Translations under genes and position numbers: made by a program
Part shown: in pieces, positions 44,382-48,982 of the stretch
Position numbering within the stretch: position 1 is the first letter of the stretch
How the letters are laid out: each line of letters starts with the position of its first letter
Source: Planctomycetota bacterium
GTDB taxonomy: Bacteria; Planctomycetota; UBA1135; UBA2386
Direction: 5' to 3'
DNA length: 48,982 bases
NCBI GenBank assembly: GCA_020848735.1
Contig: JADLHO010000022.1
Location: 1 to 48,982, forward strand
Notes under the pieces: model-generated
What the model saw: the letters and a program-made list of their open reading frames with translations, nothing else
What the model was told of the DNA's origin: nothing
Database searches by the model: none

Positions 44382-45506
44382 ATGAAGGCCGCCTTCGAGT
44401 ACCACTTCCCCGCCATCCGCGGAGTCCAGGCCGGACGCGAGTACTACGTCTCGATGTGCCCGCTCCACCTCATCCCGAGGATCTTCCTTTTCAACGAGGA
44501 GGAGCTGCTGCCCGAACTCCGGGCGCAGCGGGTGCTGAACAAGGCGCGGCTGCCCGAGCTGTCGCGGTACATCCTCGAGAACCCGTCGAACTACATCTTC
44601 TCGGCGATCACGGCGTCGATCGACGGGGACGTTCGCTTCGACGCAATGGGTGGCGACGACGGGGCTGACCGGATCGGCATGCTGCGCGTCGCCATGTCCG
44701 CGAAGTTCCTGATCAACGACGGGCAGCACCGGCGGGCGGCGATCGAGGTGGCGCTGAAGGAGAACCCCGAGCTCGGTCGCGAGAGCATCGCGGTGGTCTT
44801 CTTCCTCGATGTCGGACTCAAGCGCTGCCAGCAGATGTTCGCGGACCTGAACCGGCATGCGATCCGGGCGACGCGATCGCTCGGCATCCTCTACGACCAC
44901 CGCGACGAGCGGAGCAACATCGCGAAGGAGGTCCTGAAGCGGACCGAGACCTTCCAGGAGGTCGTGGAGTACGAGCCCTCCACTCTCTCGCCGAAGTCGC
45001 GCAAGCTCTTCACCCTCAGCGCGATCTACACGGCGGTGCACGCGCTGATCCACGGCGTGGAAAAGCCGACCGAGGAGGTCGCGGCCTTCGCGATCGACTT
45101 CTGGGACACGATCGCCAAGCAGTTCCCCGAGTGGGAAGCGGTTCGCCTGCGCCGGATGCCGGCCGGTGAGGTTCGCGCGGAGTTCATCCACTCACACGGC
45201 ATCGCGCTCCATGCACTCGCCCGCGTCGGCAACCACTTCCTGCGCGAGGACACGAAGAACTGGAAGAAAATCCTCACCCGGGTCCGCGGTCTCGACTGGT
45301 CGAGGCACAACGCAAAGCTCTGGGAAGGGCGCGCCCTCAGCGGCGGGCGCGTCTCCAAATCGGGCAACCACGTCGCACTCACGACGGCCGCGATCAAGAA
45401 GCACCTCGGGCTGCCGCTGTCGGCCGAGGAGCAACGGGCGGAGACAGCGTTCCAAGCCAGCGGGAGGACCAAGAAGCATGACATCGAACGGGAAACCACA
45501 AGCTGA
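44382..45506 (+). CDS. dndB: DNA sulfur modification protein DndB
   Basis: A 374-residue DndB. The N-terminus reads FPAIRGVQAGREYYVSMCPLHLIPRIFLF as in the family. The DGQHR motif lies at 113-117 (FLINDGQHRRAAIEVAL), followed by QQMFADLNRHAIRATRSLGILYDHRDE. DndB is not needed for modification itself but controls its level and the transcription of the dnd genes. ATG 44382 was preferred; an in-frame TTG at 44328 would add 18 residues lacking family similarity. It overlaps dndC by 29 bases and is part of the dndBCDE operon. Confidence 0.93.
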   Translation: MKAAFEYHFPAIRGVQAGREYYVSMCPLHLIPRIFLFNEEELLPELRAQRVLNKARLPELSRYILENPSNYIFSAITASIDGDVRFDAMGGDDGADRIGMLRVAMSAKFLINDGQHRRAAIEVALKENPELGRESIAVVFFLDVGLKRCQQMFADLNRHAIRATRSLGILYDHRDERSNIAKEVLKRTETFQEVVEYEPSTLSPKSRKLFTLSAIYTAVHALIHGVEKPTEEVAAFAIDFWDTIAKQFPEWEAVRLRRMPAGEVRAEFIHSHGIALHALARVGNHFLREDTKNWKKILTRVRGLDWSRHNAKLWEGRALSGGRVSKSGNHVALTTAAIKKHLGLPLSAEEQRAETAFQASGRTKKHDIERETTS

Positions 45507-46962
45507 CTCGGCGTTCACCGAGCTCGGGCTGCAAGCGACCATCGACGCGCTGGTCGAGGAGGTCCAGGCGCTCTACCTGGTGGATTCGATCCCCTGGGTG
45601 GTCGGCTACAGCGGAGGCAAGGACTCGACGGCCACGCTCCAACTCGTGTGGCTGGCCCTTCAACGACTGCCCGCCGAGAAGCGCCACAAGCCGGTGCACG
45701 TGATCTCCACCGACACTCTCGTGGAGAACCCGGTCGTCTCTCGCTGGGTCACGCGCTCGCTCCAGAAGATCAACGAGAGCGGCGAATCACAGGGTCTCCC
45801 GATCCGCAGCCATCAGCTCACGCCCCAAGTGCAGGACACCTTCTGGGTGAACCTGATCGGCCGCGGCTATCCCGTCCCCGGCGCGAAGTTCCGGTGGTGC
45901 ACGGAGCGGATGAAGATCAAGCCGGCGAACCGCTTCATCTCCGGCGTCGTCAAGCAGAGCGGCGAGGCGATCGTCGTGCTGGGGACGCGCAAGGCGGAGA
46001 GCAGCAAGCGCAAGCACCGGATGACGAAGCTCGAGCTCCAGCGCGTCCGGGATCGGCTGAGCCCGAACCTCAGCCTCCCCAACTCCCTCGTCTATTCGCC
46101 GATCGAGGACTGGTCGAACGACGACGTATGGATCTTCCTCATGCAGGTGAAGAACCCGTGGGGCTACAACAACAAGGACCTGCTGACGATGTACCAGGGC
46201 GCCTCCGCCGACGGCGAGTGCCCGCTGGTCCTCGACACGAGCACGCCGAGTTGCGGCGACAGCCGGTTCGGGTGTTGGGTCTGCACGCTCGTGGAGGAGG
46301 ACAAGTCGATGTCCGCGATGGTGCGGAACGACGAGGAGAAGCACTGGATGCGCCCGCTGCTCCACCTGCGGAACAAGCTCAAGTCGGCTGATCGCTCCAC
46401 CCGCGACTTCCGGCGCATGTCCGGGCAGGTTCAGCTCTTCCACGGCGAACCGATCCCTGGCCCCTACAAGCAGGCGGCGCGCGAGCAGTGGGTGAAAGAC
46501 CTTCTCGAGGTTCAAGAGTGGGTCCGGACCAACGGCCCCGAGTACGTGCGCGACATCGAGCTCATCACGATGGCGGAGCTGCACGAGATCCGTCGGATCT
46601 GGGTCGTCGAGAAGCACGAGTTCGAGGACTCGCTCCCGAGCATCTACAAGGACGTCACCGGCCGACCGTTCCCGGGCGGACGCCTGCGTGAGCACAGCGC
46701 GTTCGGAGCCGAGGAGGTGCAGATCCTGCGCGAGGCATGCGCGGGCGACGAGCTGCACTTCGAACTCGTGAGGGAGCTGCTCTCAACGGAGCAGGAGTAT
46801 CGGACCATGGCTCGACGGGCCGGTCTCTTCGAACAGCTCGAGAAGGCGATCCGCCGCGGCTTCTACGAGGACGCGGAGGACGCCAAGGGGCGCGCGACGC
46901 GCCGGGCGGCCCTCAAGGAGTCCAATCCACAAGCGGCATCGCTTCCCCTGAGGACCTCGTGA
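45478..46962 (+). CDS. dndC: DNA phosphorothioation protein DndC
   Basis: A 494-residue PAPS-reductase-like enzyme. The ATP pyrophosphatase P-loop SGGKDS is at 45-50. Cysteines at 141 (FRWCTERMK), 248, 259, 266 and 269 (CPLVLDTSTPSCGDSRFGCWVCT) should bind the 4Fe-4S cluster and sulfur. RKAESSKRKHR and YSPIEDWSNDDVWIFL are further family marks. It activates the DNA backbone with ATP and inserts sulfur supplied by DndA. GGGAGG lies about 11 bases before ATG 45478. Its stop overlaps the dndD start (GTGA). Confidence 0.95.
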   Translation: MTSNGKPQADSAFTELGLQATIDALVEEVQALYLVDSIPWVVGYSGGKDSTATLQLVWLALQRLPAEKRHKPVHVISTDTLVENPVVSRWVTRSLQKINESGESQGLPIRSHQLTPQVQDTFWVNLIGRGYPVPGAKFRWCTERMKIKPANRFISGVVKQSGEAIVVLGTRKAESSKRKHRMTKLELQRVRDRLSPNLSLPNSLVYSPIEDWSNDDVWIFLMQVKNPWGYNNKDLLTMYQGASADGECPLVLDTSTPSCGDSRFGCWVCTLVEEDKSMSAMVRNDEEKHWMRPLLHLRNKLKSADRSTRDFRRMSGQVQLFHGEPIPGPYKQAAREQWVKDLLEVQEWVRTNGPEYVRDIELITMAELHEIRRIWVVEKHEFEDSLPSIYKDVTGRPFPGGRLREHSAFGAEEVQILREACAGDELHFELVRELLSTEQEYRTMARRAGLFEQLEKAIRRGFYEDAEDAKGRATRRAALKESNPQAASLPLRTS

Positions 46963-48935
46963 TCCTGGAATCGATCACCCTTCACGACTTCGGCGTCTAT
47001 CGCGGGCGGCAGGAGATGATCCTCGACCCGCCCGACCCCAAGCGGCCGATCACGCTCATCGGAGGGCTGAACGGCGGAGGCAAGACAACTTTGTTGGCCG
47101 GGCTCCAGTTGGCGCTCTTCGGCAGGAACTCCGACGTCTGGCGAGGCGACGCACGGAACTACGAGCAGTATCTCGCGAGCTCGATCAACCGCGCCGCCGA
47201 CCCCGAGGAAGGAGCAGGTCTCGAACTCCAGTTCCGCCAGATCGTGGGCGGCGAGGAGGAGTCATTCCGCGTGCTTCGCTACTGGCGCCAGCATGGTTCG
47301 AGCATCAAGGAGAGCGTCGACGTGAATCGCGGCGAGGAGGTCGATCGCGTACTCGCCGAGAGCTGGGCCGAGTGGGTCGAGGACATCGTTCCCACGCGGA
47401 TTGCACCCCTCTTCTTCTTCGACGGCGAACGCATCGAGCAACTGGCAGACACCACCCGCTCGTCCGAGATGCTCCGCACGGCCGTGCATTCCCTGCTCGG
47501 GCTCGACCTCGTCGATCAACTGCAGACCGACCTCAGGGTGTTCGAGCGGCGCAAGGCCAAGGAGGCACCCGAGTCCGAGGACCTGCGGGAGCTCGAGGCA
47601 AGCGAACAACGCGTGACGGAGTGCGACAGCGGCCTCCAGCGACTTACCGCCGAGCGCGCATCGCTCCAGAACGACCTCGACCGACTTCGGAAGCGACATG
47701 CGGACGCCGAGGACCTTCTGCGCAGGAACGGGGGCGCCCTGTTCGAGCGACGCCATGAGATCGAGGCGGCCCGAAACGAACATCTCGCGGGGATCGCCGG
47801 CCTCGAAGAGGAATTGCGGTCACTGGCCGCCGGCGCACTACCGCTCCTGCTCGTCGCTGACCTGATCGCCGAGATCGATCGCGCGACTCACGAGGAGAGC
47901 AGCCGGGGGCTTGCGGCAGAGCTCGAAGGCGTGCTCACCACCCGGGATGAGCAGGTCGTCGAATGGGTGAGAGAGCTCGGTGCGGCGACCTCGGTTGTGA
48001 AGTCCTTGAGTGAGCGACTGCGACAGGACCGTGAAGGACGTGCAAACCCCGGCGACGCTTCGCCAAAGCTCGCCTTCGATCGACCGGTTGCAGCAAGGGC
48101 CCATGCGCTCCACGCGCACGTCCTGCCGACCGAGTCCGCACGCGCAACCGCCATCCTCGGGAAGCTCTCGGCAGTCCAGCACGAACTCGATGGCATCGAG
48201 CGCAAGCTCGCGGGCCTGCCCGACGAGGACACGATCGCGCCACTCCTGAGCGCGCGTGAGGAGATCGTGCGGGACATCGACCAGCGGTCCGCCGACCTTG
48301 CGCGCAAGGACCTGGAGATCGAACACGCGAGGCGACTGTTCGACGAAGCGACGCGCGCGCGCGACGCGCTCCAGCAGACACACGCCAGCGAGCTCATGGA
48401 GCGCGAGGACCTGGCGCGGATCCTCAAGCACTCGCACCGCGTCCGATCCACGCTCGACGGATTCCGCAGCGGGATCCTGAAGCGCCACGTGGCAAAGCTC
48501 GAACGCCTGGTTCTCGAGAGCTTCACCAGCCTGATGCGCAAGCAGTTCCTCGTGCACGACCTGCGAATCGATCCTGTCACGTTCCGCATCGAACTGCTCT
48601 CCGAGTCGAAGGGCACGATCCCGCCCGACGCACTCTCTGCCGGCGAGCGGCAGTTGCTCGCGATCTCGCTCCTCTGGGGGCTGAGCCGGGCATCCGGACG
48701 CCCACTGCCCGCGGTGATCGACACCCCTCTCGGCCGCCTCGACGGCACCCATCGCCGGAACCTGGTCGAGCGCTACTTCCCCTTCGCGAGCCATCAGGTC
48801 CTCCTCCTCTCGACAGACGAGGAGATCGACGCCGAGTTCTACGCACAGCTCGAACCCTTCATCGGTCGAAGCTACCGGCTCGAATTCGACGATCGCTCGC
48901 AGACCACCACGATCCGCGACGGCTACTTCTGGTGA
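46959..48935 (+). CDS. dndD: DNA sulfur modification ATPase DndD
   Basis: A 658-residue SMC/Rad50-like ATPase from GTG 46959. The N-terminal lobe has ITLHDFGVYRGRQEM and GGLNGGGKTTLLAGLQLALFG (Walker A), then FFFDGERIEQLADTTRSSEML. The centre, about residues 190-540, is a coiled-coil region (LEASEQRVTECDSGLQRLTAER). The C-terminal lobe has LSAGERQLLAISLLWGLSRAS (ABC signature), PAVIDTPLGRLDGTHR (Walker B and D loop) and LLLSTDEEID (switch). It provides ATP-driven DNA opening or nicking during phosphorothioation with DndC and DndE. Confidence 0.95.
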   Translation: MILESITLHDFGVYRGRQEMILDPPDPKRPITLIGGLNGGGKTTLLAGLQLALFGRNSDVWRGDARNYEQYLASSINRAADPEEGAGLELQFRQIVGGEEESFRVLRYWRQHGSSIKESVDVNRGEEVDRVLAESWAEWVEDIVPTRIAPLFFFDGERIEQLADTTRSSEMLRTAVHSLLGLDLVDQLQTDLRVFERRKAKEAPESEDLRELEASEQRVTECDSGLQRLTAERASLQNDLDRLRKRHADAEDLLRRNGGALFERRHEIEAARNEHLAGIAGLEEELRSLAAGALPLLLVADLIAEIDRATHEESSRGLAAELEGVLTTRDEQVVEWVRELGAATSVVKSLSERLRQDREGRANPGDASPKLAFDRPVAARAHALHAHVLPTESARATAILGKLSAVQHELDGIERKLAGLPDEDTIAPLLSAREEIVRDIDQRSADLARKDLEIEHARRLFDEATRARDALQQTHASELMEREDLARILKHSHRVRSTLDGFRSGILKRHVAKLERLVLESFTSLMRKQFLVHDLRIDPVTFRIELLSESKGTIPPDALSAGERQLLAISLLWGLSRASGRPLPAVIDTPLGRLDGTHRRNLVERYFPFASHQVLLLSTDEEIDAEFYAQLEPFIGRSYRLEFDDRSQTTTIRDGYFW

Positions 48936-48943
48936 GCTTGCCC

Positions 48944-48982
48944 ATGTTCCTGGAACCAGTGACCGTCTCCCAACGCGGCAAA
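48944..48982 (+). CDS. dndE: DndE, first 13 codons (partial at window edge)
   Basis: ATG 48944, eight bases after the dndD stop, opens MFLEPVTVSQRGK to the edge. The position is exactly where dndE is expected, and the short start is compatible with DndE proteins, which begin with a similar strand before a conserved Leu/Arg-rich helix. The call rests mainly on gene order. Confidence 0.65.
   Translation, partial: MFLEPVTVSQRGK

Noticed and set aside
1..48982. tRNA, rRNA, insertion sequence or phage integrase
   Set aside because: Looked for on both strands; no cloverleaf, rRNA-like block, transposase or recombinase motif was recognised.

Overview
The window is a very GC-rich bacterial chromosome segment. 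The paired DUF1549/DUF1553 cytochrome-like protein and Tat-exported DUF1501 protein (8941-12851), secreted proteins with long N-terminal signals, and tightly packed genes with ATGA/GTGA overlaps point to a Planctomycetota bacterium of the high-GC type. The species cannot be named from this sequence.

Layout. 1-6790: cell-envelope and polysaccharide genes, with a membrane acyltransferase (cut by the left edge) divergent from an operon of a methyltransferase-glycosyltransferase fusion, a second GT4 glycosyltransferase and a lipoprotein with a transglutaminase-like triad. 6902-8784: an AAA ATPase plus a DUF4276 TOPRIM-like protein, resembling two-gene ATPase/nuclease defence modules. 8941-16646: housekeeping and planctomycete-type genes (DUF1501, DUF1549/DUF1553, a MeaB-type GTPase, a secreted protein, a secreted alpha/beta hydrolase), with four consecutive hairpins between the last two. 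17019-26157: a five-gene type I restriction-modification operon on the minus strand, hsdM, GIY-YIG/DUF4357 nuclease, hsdS, AlbA_2/Schlafen-type ATPase, hsdR. It is bounded by two imperfect copies of the 3' end of the neighbouring RND pump gene. 26525-31017: RND efflux pump and its membrane fusion protein, preceded by a perfect 10-10-10 inverted repeat. 31154-38711: a STAS/HATPase/DUF4325 regulator, two small proteins, two acyl-CoA dehydrogenases, SppA, 3-hydroxyacyl-CoA dehydrogenase and thiolase, a fatty-acid or butyryl-CoA type pathway.

39179-48982: DNA phosphorothioation (Dnd) region. dndA is divergent from dndB-dndC-dndD-dndE, and dndE is cut by the right edge. Next to dndA, and convergent with it, is a three-gene operon (39179-43040) of clearly lower GC: a small GIY-YIG-like protein, a 683-residue DndB-like protein with a DGQHR motif, and a 405-residue protein with a HEPN-like R-x6-H motif. 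I do not recognise this trio as a named system. It is the best candidate for an undescribed defence module, possibly one that reads phosphorothioate status through a second DGQHR protein and acts through a DNase and/or RNase.

The window thus holds at least three separate defence loci (ATPase/DUF4276, type I R-M with two accessory genes, Dnd with the companion cassette) among ordinary metabolic and envelope genes. No tRNA, rRNA, CRISPR array, transposase or integrase was seen.
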